Below are positions 17,776 through 27,374 of a stretch of 64,000 nucleotides of DNA, one piece after another. Positions within the stretch are counted from its first letter, which is position 1. Each line of letters opens with the position of its first letter. Source of the DNA: Flavobacterium gillisiae (GTDB lineage Bacteria > Bacteroidota > Bacteroidia > Flavobacteriales > Flavobacteriaceae). The DNA is taken from contig NZ_FNRD01000016.1 in the NCBI RefSeq assembly GCF_900107635.1, forward strand, positions 53,585 through 117,584, written 5' to 3'. The position numbers and the translations under genes are program-made. The notes beneath the pieces are model-generated. The model was not told the DNA's origin. It did not search any database and worked only from the letters and a program-made list of their open reading frames with translations.

Positions 17776-18543
17776 CTATAATTGAATGATTTTTAAAAAT
17801 TCGTTTATAAATTGATCTAACTGACAGGCTTTCATCAAACGTTCATCAGGTGGCATTACAGTAGATCGAAATACAGTTTTGCTATGTTCTTCACTTTCTT
17901 TACGAAAGCGAGTGCTGCTCTTAATTTGGCTTTGCATTAAACTTAAACCCAATTCATCAATTAGTTGGTTGTAAACTTTGTATAAAGGCGTACTTTCTCT
18001 ACCGTCTACCTGATTCCAAAACAGGTTAATCGTTTCTATAGAAGTTGCTCCTTTTTTCATAATTACATCTTGCAATAGCTGCGTAAAAATGAGTGTGCTT
18101 TCCATAACCAAACGATCAGCCGTAATTGGCGTAAAAATGTGGTGCATTCCGGCCAAGGCTTTCAGAATACCAGGAGTATTCACCGTTCCAGGGAGATCAA
18201 AAAACAGAACATCAATTGGTATATCAGAAGTATTTAAAAATTCCTGAGCAGCCTTCAATACGCTTTCCGCTTTGTGTTGTAGAATGGGATAGGCTTTTTT
18301 GTTGATGGTGGTAAATTGTTTGTAGGCTAGTTTTTTCAAATGCTCATTTTCCATAACCATAGCCAGATCACGAGATTTCATTTTAATCAAACTATGTTGC
18401 GGAAAATCGGCATCAAAGACGGCTACGTTGTAACCTAATCGATAGTGCAATGTACTTGCAACTAATGTCGTAAACGTACTTTTTCCGACACCTCCTTTTT
18501 GAGAAGAAAAAGCGATAAATTTTGTGTTTTGATTTGCATTCAT
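17776..18543 (-). CDS. traA: TraA, ParA-family ATPase
   Basis: A 255-residue ParA/MinD-type ATPase. The deviant Walker A box is SSQKGGVGKSTFTTLVAS (around residues 13-30), the Walker A' aspartate is in VFDADFPQHS and the Walker B in VLFFDLPGTVNTPG. It starts the leftward tra operon (traA, DUF3408 gene, traD). ParA homologues of CTnDOT-type elements are called TraA and may position or stabilise the element. The start is ATG at 18543, preceded by an unusually long control region of about 700 bp. Confidence 0.92.
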   Translation of the reverse strand: MNANQNTKFIAFSSQKGGVGKSTFTTLVASTLHYRLGYNVAVFDADFPQHSLIKMKSRDLAMVMENEHLKKLAYKQFTTINKKAYPILQHKAESVLKAAQEFLNTSDIPIDVLFFDLPGTVNTPGILKALAGMHHIFTPITADRLVMESTLIFTQLLQDVIMKKGATSIETINLFWNQVDGRESTPLYKVYNQLIDELGLSLMQSQIKSSTRFRKESEEHSKTVFRSTVMPPDERLMKACQLDQFINEFLKIIQL

Positions 18544-19240
18544 AGTTCCACTGTTTTTAATTATTTATATTGGTATTTACTTGCATTTGTATTTCTTTAA
18601 ATAGATACCTAGAGCAATATGTCTGTACCTCTTTATCTATGATTTTATGTAGTTAAGTAGGCCGTTAACAAAATATCTGCACATTGCGTTATGTATGTAT
18701 ATCTGTAGGCAATGCCATGAATATTTATCCGCAGAAGTTCTTAATCATATAACTACCTAGTTCAATCTATCTCTATTTATAACTGTATGACTGTACTTTT
18801 CTATAGTGATACTTATGTAATTATGTTGTTACGTACATAGCTAACTAGGTATACCTGTTTGTTTATAAGTACAAAGAAACAGAGCGATATAAGTGCTTTT
18901 AACATTGTGGTTGTTCTTGGCTTTTATTGACACGGTTTGGCAATTCCTTTAAGCATAACCCTAAACCAATCAATGTCTTACTTTGTAAAAAGACAAAACA
19001 GATTAAAAAATGAAGGCCATAAATCGAATTTCAAACAAGAACTGGAACGGCCTTAAGCCGTTTTTCCCTGCTCTATTAAATCTGTCCTGCCGACAGGCGG
19101 ACGGATTATCTGTTCACCAGAACAGAGCAAGTTGTGTTTTGAGGCACTCGAAATGAATTCCGTGCCTCAAAACAACTTACCCGCCGCGGCGGGGCTAAAA
19201 CTCCCTCCGAAGTCGGGGTTTTCTAAAAATTAAAATTGGA
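18544..19240. promoter_or_regulatory. Divergent control region between traA and mobA, probable oriT region
   Basis: About 700 bp without genes between the leftward tra operon and the rightward mob genes. The traA-proximal 350 bp is AT-rich with many short TATGTA-like motifs, suggesting promoters. The mobA-proximal 160 bp contains three structured elements: a short GC hairpin (CCTGCCGACAGG near 19085), a long inverted repeat at 19129-19178 and a palindrome CCCGCCGCGGCGGG at 19180-19193. In CTnDOT-type elements oriT lies just upstream of mobA, so this is the most likely transfer origin. The nic site cannot be named. Confidence 0.55.
19129..19178. repeat. Inverted repeat near mobA, candidate oriT element
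   Basis: The left arm AAGTTGTGTTTTGAGGCAC (19129-19147) pairs with GTGCCTCAAAACAACTT (19162-19178) apart from two extra bases, with a 14-base loop. Such an arm pair next to the relaxase genes is a usual relaxase or accessory-protein recognition structure. Confidence 0.65.
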
Positions 19241-19687
19241 ATGATGATGGAGAATCAAGAGAACAAAAAACAACACAAAGGTGGTAGGAATCCCAAAAAG
19301 GATCCTAGCATTCATCGTTATGTTTTTCGTTTAACGGATCAGGAAAATGCTAAATTCCTTTCGCTTTTTGAAGCTTCGGGATTAGACAATAAAGCTCGTT
19401 TTATTACTTCTGTTTTATTTGAAAAGCAAATAAAAACGGTAAAAGTAGATATGGCAGCAATGGATTATTATATGCGCTTAACCACTTTGTATGGTCAATT
19501 TCGTGCAGTTGGTGTCAATTACAATCAAATTGTGAAGATATTGTACCGCAATTTCTCCGAAAAGAAAGCAGCAGCTTACCTCTTTAAATTGGAAAAACAA
19601 ACAATAGAATTAGCGCAGTTATGTCGCGATATCGCTCAATTAACAGCAGAGTTTGAACTGAAACATTTGAAACAAGAAGAAAAATGA
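19241..19687 (+). CDS. mobA: MobA-like mobilisation protein
   Basis: A 148-residue basic protein. The start KGGRNPKKDPSIHRYVFRLT followed by DQENAKFLSLFEASG resembles the ribbon-helix-helix-containing relaxosome protein MobA of Bacteroidota conjugative transposons, which helps the relaxase bind oriT. The C-terminal part is helical. Three ATG codons lie in tandem at 19241, 19244 and 19247; any could be the start. The stop overlaps the mobB start by four bases (ATGA), which indicates coupling. Confidence 0.85.
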   Translation: MMMENQENKKQHKGGRNPKKDPSIHRYVFRLTDQENAKFLSLFEASGLDNKARFITSVLFEKQIKTVKVDMAAMDYYMRLTTLYGQFRAVGVNYNQIVKILYRNFSEKKAAAYLFKLEKQTIELAQLCRDIAQLTAEFELKHLKQEEK

Positions 19688-21000
19688 TAGCAAAAATTGG
19701 TCGTGGTGCAAATATAATTGGTGCGCTTTCGTATAACCAATTAAAAGTTGACCAAGAAAATGGAGCAATACTAGCGACCCATAGAATAAGAGAAACAGTC
19801 AATGGACAGTTTACCGTCAATCAATTATACAGGTCTTTTGAACCTTATTTAATGGCAAATAAACGAACAGAAAAACCTGTTTTGCACATCTCAATAAATC
19901 CAAATCCAAATGATAGTGTTACTGATGATGACTTCAAAAAGATTGCGAAAGATTACATGGGCCTTATGGGATATGGTGACCAGCCTTATGTAGTTTTTAA
20001 ACATACTGATATTGAGCGAACGCACATTCATATCGTTTCGACCTGCGTTGATCGTTACGGTAAAAAGTTATCTGATTCCTATGAGAAATTGCGCTCTATG
20101 AATGCTTGTCGCGAACTGGAACAAAAATATCAATTACTTCCTGCTACTGAAAAGAAACACAATTCGAAAGAAGTAATTTTCAAACCTGTTGACTACAAAG
20201 AAGCTAATATAAAAAGTCAAATAGCATCGGTAATTCGGCATTTGCCAAAGTATTACCAGTATCAAAGTTTAGGAGCTTATAACGCATTACTCTCTCTATT
20301 TAATATCACTGCCGAACAAATAACAGGAGAAATTCAAGGTAAGACGAAGCAAGGACTCATCTATTTTGCATTGGATAATAAAGGAGAAAAAGCAACAAAT
20401 CCGTTTAAATCCTCTCTCTTTGGAAAACAGGCTGGAATGGAAAGTTTACAAAATCATTTTGAACAATCAAAAGTTAAAATGAAAACAGAACCTTTAAAAG
20501 AGATCCTGAAAAATTCGATTGAAGTTGCCCTACACACCACAACTAGTGAAACTGACTTAAAAAAACAATTAATAGATCAGGGAGTTAATACCGTTGTTCG
20601 AAGAAATGACCAAGGGCGAATATACGGAATGACTTTTATCGACCACGAATCCCGTACTGTTTGGAATGGATCCCAATTGAGTAAAAATTTATCTGCCAAC
20701 GTTTTTAATGAACTATGGAAAAAGGATGGAACTCACCAAGTTCCGAATCCTATTAAAATTGACAAAACAGTTTTACCTAAAAATAAAGAGAAAGATTCCA
20801 AACCCGAAAATGAAAAACCACACGCCCTTTTCGATTTCCTTAATGGAAATAATTCAACCCATTCTACTACTGATTTTAGTCTTGTAGAAAGCCTTGGAAG
20901 TTTGTTACCAAATGGACAAGGTGAAGATTATGAAGAGCAAGCATTTGCTAATCAAATGAAGAAAAAGACGAATCGAAACAATCATCGCGGCAAGAAATAG
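19684..21000 (+). CDS. mobB: MobB relaxase
   Basis: A 438-residue relaxase of the MOBP type found in Bacteroidota conjugative elements. The N-terminal domain has the likely catalytic tyrosine near SYNQLKV, followed by LHISINPNPNDSVTDDDF and the three-histidine metal motif HTDIERTHIHIVSTCVDRYG. It nicks oriT and stays attached to the transferred strand. The C-terminal 150 residues are hydrophilic and likely disordered. It is coupled to mobA and is followed 105 bp later by the coupling-protein gene. Confidence 0.92.
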   Translation: MIAKIGRGANIIGALSYNQLKVDQENGAILATHRIRETVNGQFTVNQLYRSFEPYLMANKRTEKPVLHISINPNPNDSVTDDDFKKIAKDYMGLMGYGDQPYVVFKHTDIERTHIHIVSTCVDRYGKKLSDSYEKLRSMNACRELEQKYQLLPATEKKHNSKEVIFKPVDYKEANIKSQIASVIRHLPKYYQYQSLGAYNALLSLFNITAEQITGEIQGKTKQGLIYFALDNKGEKATNPFKSSLFGKQAGMESLQNHFEQSKVKMKTEPLKEILKNSIEVALHTTTSETDLKKQLIDQGVNTVVRRNDQGRIYGMTFIDHESRTVWNGSQLSKNLSANVFNELWKKDGTHQVPNPIKIDKTVLPKNKEKDSKPENEKPHALFDFLNGNNSTHSTTDFSLVESLGSLLPNGQGEDYEEQAFANQMKKKTNRNNHRGKK

Positions 21001-21105
21001 TTTCAGCGAGAAAACAAATGCCAATGAACGCCAATGGAGGTCAGTTACCTCAGATTCCTTTACGTTTGATCTACTTTCGCTCGTTACATTTTAAATATTT
21101 CTACT

Positions 21106-23106
21106 ATGCAAGGAGAAGACGATTTAAGAGGACTTGCCAAAATAATGGCTTTCATGCGTGCGGTAAGCATACTATTATTATTGATGCACTTTTACTGGTT
21201 TTGCTATAGTTTTTTCTTAGAAAAAGGTTGCACGCTAGAAATCATCAATAAAATACTTGGCAATTTCCAACGAACAGCCAACCTATTTTCTCATACTTTG
21301 TATACCAAGTTATTTGCTTTGGTTTTATTGGCGTTAAGCTGTTTGGGAACAAAAGGAGTAAAAAACGAAAAAATTAGTTGGACAAAAATATACAGTGCCT
21401 TAATCATTGGATTTATACTTTTCTTTCTCAACATACCCTTATTAAAATTGTCAGCCGAGATTGCTACTTCCCTATATATTTTGACCACCTCAGCGGGTTA
21501 TATTTCGTTAATGGTAGCTGGTGTATGGATTAGCCGCCTACTGCGTACCAATCTTATGGACGATGTTTTCAATAATGAGAATGAAAGCTTTATGCAAGAA
21601 ACCACATTGATGCAAAATGAATATTCTGTTAACTTGCCAACCAAGTTTTATTACAAAGGAAAATGGTATGAAGGTTGGATTAATGTAGTAAATCCATTTC
21701 GAGCCTCCATTGTTTTAGGAACACCTGGATCTGGAAAAAGTTATGCTATTATAAATAACTACATCAAGCAGCACATTGAAAAAGGATTTTCGATGTACAT
21801 CTACGATTTCAAATTCGATGATCTTTCCACCATTGCTTACAATCATTTATTAAAGCATAGCGATAAGTATACCGTTAAACCAAAATTCTATATTATCAAC
21901 TTTGATGATCCTAGCAGAAGTCACCGATGTAATCCCATCAATCCCCATTTCATGACGGACATCTCAGATGCTTATGAGTCAGCTTATACCATTATGTTGA
22001 ACCTTAACCGCAGTTGGATACAAAAGCAAGGGGATTTCTTTGTGGAATCTCCAATTATATTACTGGCCGCCATTATCTGGTATCTGAAAATTTATGATAA
22101 CGGAAAGTACTGTACTTTTCCGCATGCTATTGAATTACTGAACAAAAAATATGTTGATGTATTTACCATCCTTACTTCCTACCCTGATCTCGAAAACTAT
22201 TTATCTCCGTTTATGGATGCTTGGCAAGGTGGTGCTCAGGATCAGTTGCAAGGGCAAATCGCTTCCGCAAAAATTCCTTTGTCTCGAATGATTTCGCCTC
22301 AACTTTATTGGGTTATGACTGGAGATGATTTTTCGTTAGACATCAATAACCCTCAGGATCCTAAAATTCTTTGCGTTGGAAATAATCCTGACCGACAAAA
22401 TATTTATTCGGCGGCACTGGGTTTGTACAATTCTAGAATCATAAAATTAATCAATAAGAAAGGAAAATTAAAAAGCTCCGTGATCATTGATGAGTTACCA
22501 ACAATTTATTTCAGAGGTTTGGATAACCTGATAGCCACCGCCAGAAGTAATAAAGTAGCGGTATGTTTGGGTTTTCAAGATTATTCGCAATTGACACGAG
22601 ATTATGGCGATAAAGAAAGTAAGGTAATCCAAAATACTGTGGGGAATATCTTTAGTGGTCAGGTTGTGGGAGAAACAGCCAAAAGCTTATCTGAACGCTT
22701 TGGAAAAGTATTGCAGAAGCGTCAGAGTCTAACCATTAATCGAAACGATAAATCAACTTCAATTTCCACACAATTAGACAGTCTGATTCCAGCTTCTAAA
22801 ATCTCTACACTTACGCAAGGAATCTTTGTAGGAGCTGTTGCAGATAACTTTGATGAACGCATTGAACAGAAAATTTTCCATTCTGAAATTGTGGTAGACA
22901 ATCAGAAAGTAGCTGCAGAAACCAAGGATTATAAAAAAATACCGGTAATCCTATCTTTCGTTGATGAAAACGGACAAGACAATATGAAGACTGAAATTGA
23001 GGCTAATTACAAACAGATAAAAAGAGATATTGTTTTAATTATCGAAAGTGAATTGGATCGTATCAAAAATGATCCTGATTTACAACATTTGGTGCAAGAG
23101 GGTTAG
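21106..23106 (+). CDS. mobC: MobC coupling protein (VirD4/TraG-type ATPase)
   Basis: A 666-residue type IV coupling protein. Membrane helices lie near residues 18-36, 67-82, 94-115 and 118-145. The ATPase domain follows, with Walker A LGTPGSGKSYAIIN (around 205-216), FKFDDL after it and a Walker B-like SSVIIDELPTIYF (around 460). It links the relaxosome to the secretion channel and pumps the DNA-protein complex. The start ATG at 21106 (MQGEDDLRG) agrees with other MobC proteins. It ends the mobABC set and the known CTn backbone before the defence cargo. Confidence 0.9.
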   Translation: MQGEDDLRGLAKIMAFMRAVSILLLLMHFYWFCYSFFLEKGCTLEIINKILGNFQRTANLFSHTLYTKLFALVLLALSCLGTKGVKNEKISWTKIYSALIIGFILFFLNIPLLKLSAEIATSLYILTTSAGYISLMVAGVWISRLLRTNLMDDVFNNENESFMQETTLMQNEYSVNLPTKFYYKGKWYEGWINVVNPFRASIVLGTPGSGKSYAIINNYIKQHIEKGFSMYIYDFKFDDLSTIAYNHLLKHSDKYTVKPKFYIINFDDPSRSHRCNPINPHFMTDISDAYESAYTIMLNLNRSWIQKQGDFFVESPIILLAAIIWYLKIYDNGKYCTFPHAIELLNKKYVDVFTILTSYPDLENYLSPFMDAWQGGAQDQLQGQIASAKIPLSRMISPQLYWVMTGDDFSLDINNPQDPKILCVGNNPDRQNIYSAALGLYNSRIIKLINKKGKLKSSVIIDELPTIYFRGLDNLIATARSNKVAVCLGFQDYSQLTRDYGDKESKVIQNTVGNIFSGQVVGETAKSLSERFGKVLQKRQSLTINRNDKSTSISTQLDSLIPASKISTLTQGIFVGAVADNFDERIEQKIFHSEIVVDNQKVAAETKDYKKIPVILSFVDENGQDNMKTEIEANYKQIKRDIVLIIESELDRIKNDPDLQHLVQEG

Positions 23107-23607
23107 TTGAAAAGAATATCAACTATCAAGCAGACTTAATTACATAATGCTCCAATAGAGTTTCTAAGTATTCTATTTATATAAAACCATTCAAGAAACA
23201 AACGCAAAAATGTTTGTTATTATGTACAAATTGATTGTTTTTGTTCATAATAACGAACGTATGTAAAAATGAGCACCAAAAAATAAATCTTGTTCCATAA
23301 CCACCTATGCTCCAAGAAGCGAACAAGAACTAACTAAAAAGTATTCAATATTTAGAAAAAAATAGTAAGAAGTAAAAAATAAATGATACAAATTCAAAGA
23401 ATAATTATAGTTTTATCTCCTCTTTTTTGAGATATAATAGTAATTTAGATGCCTTTACTTACACAGCAATAAACTGTATCAGTAAAGACCTTAAAAGAAC
23501 GGAATCAACAGTACTAGAATAATTTGAATTCCTTCATAAAGTGCAAATAGTACTTTTTTACATAAAATAATATAAGTTAACCCAAAAGATTTACAAAAAG
23601 AATAATA
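23107..23607. promoter_or_regulatory. Control region upstream of the type I restriction operon
   Basis: About 500 bp without a gene. It includes an imperfect inverted repeat with 20-base arms: 23211-23230 (TGTTTGTTATTATGTACAAA) and 23240-23259 (TTTGTTCATAATAACGAACG), 17 of 20 positions paired across a 9-base loop. This could be an operator for a regulator of the restriction operon; the downstream part is AT-rich and would hold the hsdM promoter. It also marks the boundary between the mob genes and the inserted defence block. Confidence 0.45.
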
Positions 23608-25155
23608 ATGACAAGTACAGCACAAAGAGCAGAATTACAAGCGAAAATATGGAGAATAGCCAACGAAGTACGTGGCTCAGTAGATGGATGGGATTTCAAA
23701 CATTTTGTTTTAGGAGCGCTTTTCTACCGATTTATAAGTGAAAATTTTACAAAATATATTGAGGGTGGTGATGAAAGTGTAGATTACGCCAATTTTGCAG
23801 ATGATCAAATAGTAGCAGAAATAAAAGACGATGCGATAAAAACAAAAGGATATTTCATTTATCCTAGTCAACTTTTTGTAAATATTACTAAAACTGCGAA
23901 TACCAATCCAAACCTGAATACCGATTTAAAAACAATTTTTACTGCTATTGAAAGTTCAGCGAATGGCTATCCATCAGAAGAAGATATCAAGGGATTGTTT
24001 GCCGATTTTGATACTACAAGTTCTCGATTAGGAAATACTGTTGAAAATAAAAACAGTCGTTTAGCAGCGGTGATTAAGGGCGTAGAAGAACTAAATTTCG
24101 GAAATTTTGAAGACAACGAAATTGACCTTTTTGGGGATGCCTATGAATTTTTAATCTCCAATTACGCAGCTAATGCTGGTAAATCAGGAGGTGAATTTTT
24201 TACACCACAACATGTATCGAAATTGATTGCACAGTTGGCAATGCACAAGCAAACCACTGTAAATAAAATTTATGACCCTGCAGCAGGTTCTGGTTCTTTA
24301 CTCCTACAAGCCAAAAAACATTTTGATAATCACATTATCGAAGATGGTTTTTATGGCCAAGAAATAAACCACACAACATACAACTTGGCGCGTATGAACA
24401 TGTTTTTACACAACATCAATTACGATAAGTTTCATATTGTATTGGGAGACACGCTAAAAGACCCACAATTAGGCGATGAAAAACCCTTTGATGCTATTGT
24501 ATCTAATCCTCCCTATTCGGTAAAATGGATTGGAGATGAAGACCCAACATTAATCAACGACGACCGCTTTGCACCTGCTGGTGTATTAGCACCAAAATCA
24601 AAAGCAGATTTTGCCTTTGTGCTTCATGCATTGCATTATCTATCTCCAAAAGGAAGAGCTGCATTGGTTTGTTTCCCCGGTATTTTTTACCGTGGTGGTG
24701 CCGAACAAAAAATTAGAAAATACTTAGTGGATAATAACTTTGTAGAAACCATTATATCCGTAGCTCCCAATTTGTTTTATGGAACCTCTATAGCGGTTAC
24801 GCTTTTGGTACTTTCTAAACATAAGACAGATACTACCACACAATTTATTGATGCCAGCGGCGAAGATTTCTTCAAAAAGGTAACCAATAACAATATGATG
24901 ACCGATGCGCATATTGAAAAAATAATGGACTTATTTGATCGTAAAGAAGATGTGCCTCATGTTGCCATTTCTATCGACAATACTAAAATTGCAGATAACG
25001 ATTACAACCTATCTGTGAGTTCTTATGTAGAAGCAAAAGACAATCGTGAAAAGATTGACATTACCGAATTGAATAAGGAAGTTGCCAAAACAGTAAAAAA
25101 AATTGATAAGCTGCGTGTGGATATTGATACCATTATAAACGAAATAGAAAGCTAA
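23608..25155 (+). CDS. hsdM: HsdM, type I restriction-modification DNA methyltransferase subunit
   Basis: A 515-residue adenine methyltransferase. Helical N-terminal HsdM domain (KIWRIANEVRGSVDGWDFKH) first, then SAM-binding FFTPQHVSKLIAQLA and DPAAGSGSLLLQA (around 224), and the catalytic NPPY motif in VSNPPYSVKW (around 301). It forms the M2S modification complex with HsdS and the restriction complex with HsdR. First gene of the operon hsdM-rhuM-hsdS-fic-hsdR; the next gene starts 3 bp after its stop. The protein is full length and appears intact. Confidence 0.95.
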   Translation: MTSTAQRAELQAKIWRIANEVRGSVDGWDFKHFVLGALFYRFISENFTKYIEGGDESVDYANFADDQIVAEIKDDAIKTKGYFIYPSQLFVNITKTANTNPNLNTDLKTIFTAIESSANGYPSEEDIKGLFADFDTTSSRLGNTVENKNSRLAAVIKGVEELNFGNFEDNEIDLFGDAYEFLISNYAANAGKSGGEFFTPQHVSKLIAQLAMHKQTTVNKIYDPAAGSGSLLLQAKKHFDNHIIEDGFYGQEINHTTYNLARMNMFLHNINYDKFHIVLGDTLKDPQLGDEKPFDAIVSNPPYSVKWIGDEDPTLINDDRFAPAGVLAPKSKADFAFVLHALHYLSPKGRAALVCFPGIFYRGGAEQKIRKYLVDNNFVETIISVAPNLFYGTSIAVTLLVLSKHKTDTTTQFIDASGEDFFKKVTNNNMMTDAHIEKIMDLFDRKEDVPHVAISIDNTKIADNDYNLSVSSYVEAKDNREKIDITELNKEVAKTVKKIDKLRVDIDTIINEIES

Positions 25156-25158
25156 ATC

Positions 25159-26202
25159 ATGGACGAGAAGAAAACAAATAGCAAATCAATTAGTAGATCT
25201 TCTGCTGCAGAATACTTAACATTTATTGCTGCCACAGGAGATGGAGGTGTAGATGTTATTTATGCAGATGAAAACATTTGGCTGTCACAAAAAATGATGG
25301 GCATTTTGTATGATGTAAATATACGCACCGTAAATGAGCACTTAAAGCGTATTTTTGCCGATAATGAAGTAGATGAAAATTCAGTTGTCCGGAATTTCCG
25401 GATAACTGCCACCGATGGAAAAAATTACCAAACCAAACACTACAACCTCTCTGCAATTATTGCCGTAGGTTACAAGGTAAACTCTGAACGAGCCGTATTA
25501 TTTAGAAAATGGGCAACGCAAATTGTAAAAGAATTTACAATTAAAGGTTTTGCTATGGATGATGAACGTTTGAAAAATGACGGCACCATTCTGGGTAAAA
25601 AATACTTTGAAGAACAGCTACAACGAATAAGAGAAATTCGAATAAGCGAACGAAAATTCTATCAAAAAATAACCGATATATACGCCACAGCAATTGACTA
25701 TGACGTAACTGCCAAAGCAACCCAACGCTTTTTTGCCACCGTACAAAACAAATTACATTGGGCAATTCACGGCAATACTGCAGCAGAACTCATTGTAAAC
25801 AGAGCCAACCATCAAAAAGAAAACATGGGTTTAGCTACTTGGAAAGATGCACCAAGGGGTAAAATTCAAAAATTTGATGTTGCTGTTGCTAAAAATTATC
25901 TATCCGAAATAGAGATGCAACAATTACAGCGTTTGGTTTCTGCTTATCTGGACCTTGCCGAAGATATGGCTTTGAGACAAATTCCGCTAACTATGGAAGA
26001 TTGGGAAACGCGCTTGAACAGATTTATAGAAGCAACTGATAGAGAAATTCTCCAAAATGCAGGCAAAGTAACGGCAGAAATTGCCAAAGCACATGCCGAG
26101 ACCGAATTTGAAAAATATAGAATCGTACAAGACAACTTGTTTGAAAGTGATTTTGACAGAATGCTTAATAAACAATTACCTAACAAAGAAGATCAAGCAT
26201 GA
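25159..26202 (+). CDS. RhuM-family protein in the restriction operon
   Basis: A 347-residue protein of the RhuM family: AEYLTFIAATGDGGVDVIYA, then ENIWLSQKMMGILYDVNIRT and VNEHLKRIFADNEV, a virulence-associated protein of Salmonella islands also common in phage and restriction loci. The first 110 residues look like a helix-turn-helix/Bro-like DNA-binding region. The middle (SERKFYQKITDIYATAIDYD) and C-terminal helices are family-typical. It begins 3 bp after hsdM and overlaps hsdS by 4 bp (ATGA), so it is an integral operon member. Its function in restriction loci is not established; control or protection of the host is an inference. Confidence 0.88.
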   Translation: MDEKKTNSKSISRSSAAEYLTFIAATGDGGVDVIYADENIWLSQKMMGILYDVNIRTVNEHLKRIFADNEVDENSVVRNFRITATDGKNYQTKHYNLSAIIAVGYKVNSERAVLFRKWATQIVKEFTIKGFAMDDERLKNDGTILGKKYFEEQLQRIREIRISERKFYQKITDIYATAIDYDVTAKATQRFFATVQNKLHWAIHGNTAAELIVNRANHQKENMGLATWKDAPRGKIQKFDVAVAKNYLSEIEMQQLQRLVSAYLDLAEDMALRQIPLTMEDWETRLNRFIEATDREILQNAGKVTAEIAKAHAETEFEKYRIVQDNLFESDFDRMLNKQLPNKEDQA

Positions 26203-27374
26203 GTTATTTAGAAAAATTATTGGATGGCGTGGAAGTGGAATGGAAACCTTTGGGTAATGTTTTTGATATATTTGCTGGTGGAGATGTTCCTAAAGAAGCA
26301 TTATCTGAAATTGAAACAAAAGAGTTTAATATTCCAATTCTATCAAATGGTATTGATAAGAAGTCTCTTTATGGCTGGACAAACATACCTAAAATAAAGA
26401 AACCAAGTTTAACAATATCTGCTAGGGGTACAATCGGGTGGACTAGCTATCGAGACAAACCTTTTTTTCCAATAGTAAGGCTACTAGTATTGACACCAAA
26501 AGTAGAGTTAAATCCAAAATTTGCGTACTATTATATGAAAACTATTGAGGATAAATACAATGTACCTCAAAATGGGATTCCTCAACTTACCAAGCCAATG
26601 GTAAAAGATATTTCATTCCCAATTCCCTGCCCAGAAAATCCTAAAAAATCACTCGAAATTCAGCAAAAAATAGTTGCAATTCTTGATTCTTTTACAGAGC
26701 TTACAGCAGAGCTTACAGCAGAGCTTACAGCAGAGCTTACAGCACGAAAATTGCAGTATAGTCATTATAGAGAGAAATTACTAATCTGTGATGATAGAAA
26801 AGTGGAATGGAAGACTTTGGGAGAGGTTGCAATTTATTCAAAAGAACGCATAAGTTCCGAAAAATTAGATGAAAAAAATTACGTAGGTGTTGATAATCTA
26901 TTACAAAATCGTGAAGGTAAAACAATTTCTACTCACGTTCCTCAATCTGGAAATTCAACAAAATTCAATAAGAACGACATCTTAATAGGTAATATTCGAC
27001 CATATCTAAAGAAAATTTGGTTTGCAGATTGCTTTGGTGGCACAAACGGTGATGTTTTGGTTATTCATCCAACTGATAAAAATATTTCCTCAAGGTTTTT
27101 ATATCAAATTTTAGCTGACGACAGTTTCTTTGAATATAATATGCAACACGCTAAGGGTGCTAAGATGCCTCGTGGTAATAAAGATAAAATTTTAGAATAT
27201 CGTATTCCAATTCCACCAATGGAAGAACAAAACCGCATAGTTTCTATTCTTGATAAATTCGACACGCTTACTACTTCAATAAGCGAAGGTTTGCCAAAAG
27301 AAATTGAATTAAGAAAAAAACAGTACGAGTATTATAGAGATTTGTTATTAACGTTCAAACAGCAAAATGTCTAA
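26199..27374 (+). CDS. hsdS: HsdS, type I restriction specificity subunit with TAEL repeats
   Basis: A 391-residue DNA-specificity subunit with two target-recognition domains (about residues 8-155 and 200-350), each followed by a conserved helix (NPKKSLEIQQKIVAILDSFT and EEQNRIVSILDKFDTLTTS). The first conserved helix runs into a repeat ELTAELTAELTAELTAR encoded by three perfect 12-bp units at 26701-26736 plus partial units. In EcoR124-type enzymes the number of such TAEL repeats sets the distance between half-sites of the target. Overlaps: 4 bp with rhuM, 8 bp with the Fic gene. Confidence 0.95.
   Translation: MSYLEKLLDGVEVEWKPLGNVFDIFAGGDVPKEALSEIETKEFNIPILSNGIDKKSLYGWTNIPKIKKPSLTISARGTIGWTSYRDKPFFPIVRLLVLTPKVELNPKFAYYYMKTIEDKYNVPQNGIPQLTKPMVKDISFPIPCPENPKKSLEIQQKIVAILDSFTELTAELTAELTAELTARKLQYSHYREKLLICDDRKVEWKTLGEVAIYSKERISSEKLDEKNYVGVDNLLQNREGKTISTHVPQSGNSTKFNKNDILIGNIRPYLKKIWFADCFGGTNGDVLVIHPTDKNISSRFLYQILADDSFFEYNMQHAKGAKMPRGNKDKILEYRIPIPPMEEQNRIVSILDKFDTLTTSISEGLPKEIELRKKQYEYYRDLLLTFKQQNV
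26692..26744 (+). repeat. 12-bp tandem repeat in hsdS (TAEL linker)
   Basis: Three exact copies of TTACAGCAGAGC (26701-26736), flanked by partial copies TTACAGAGC (26692-26700) and TTACAGCA (26737-26744). The unit is a multiple of three, so copy-number change keeps the frame and alters the spacer between the two DNA-recognition domains. Confidence 0.95.
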
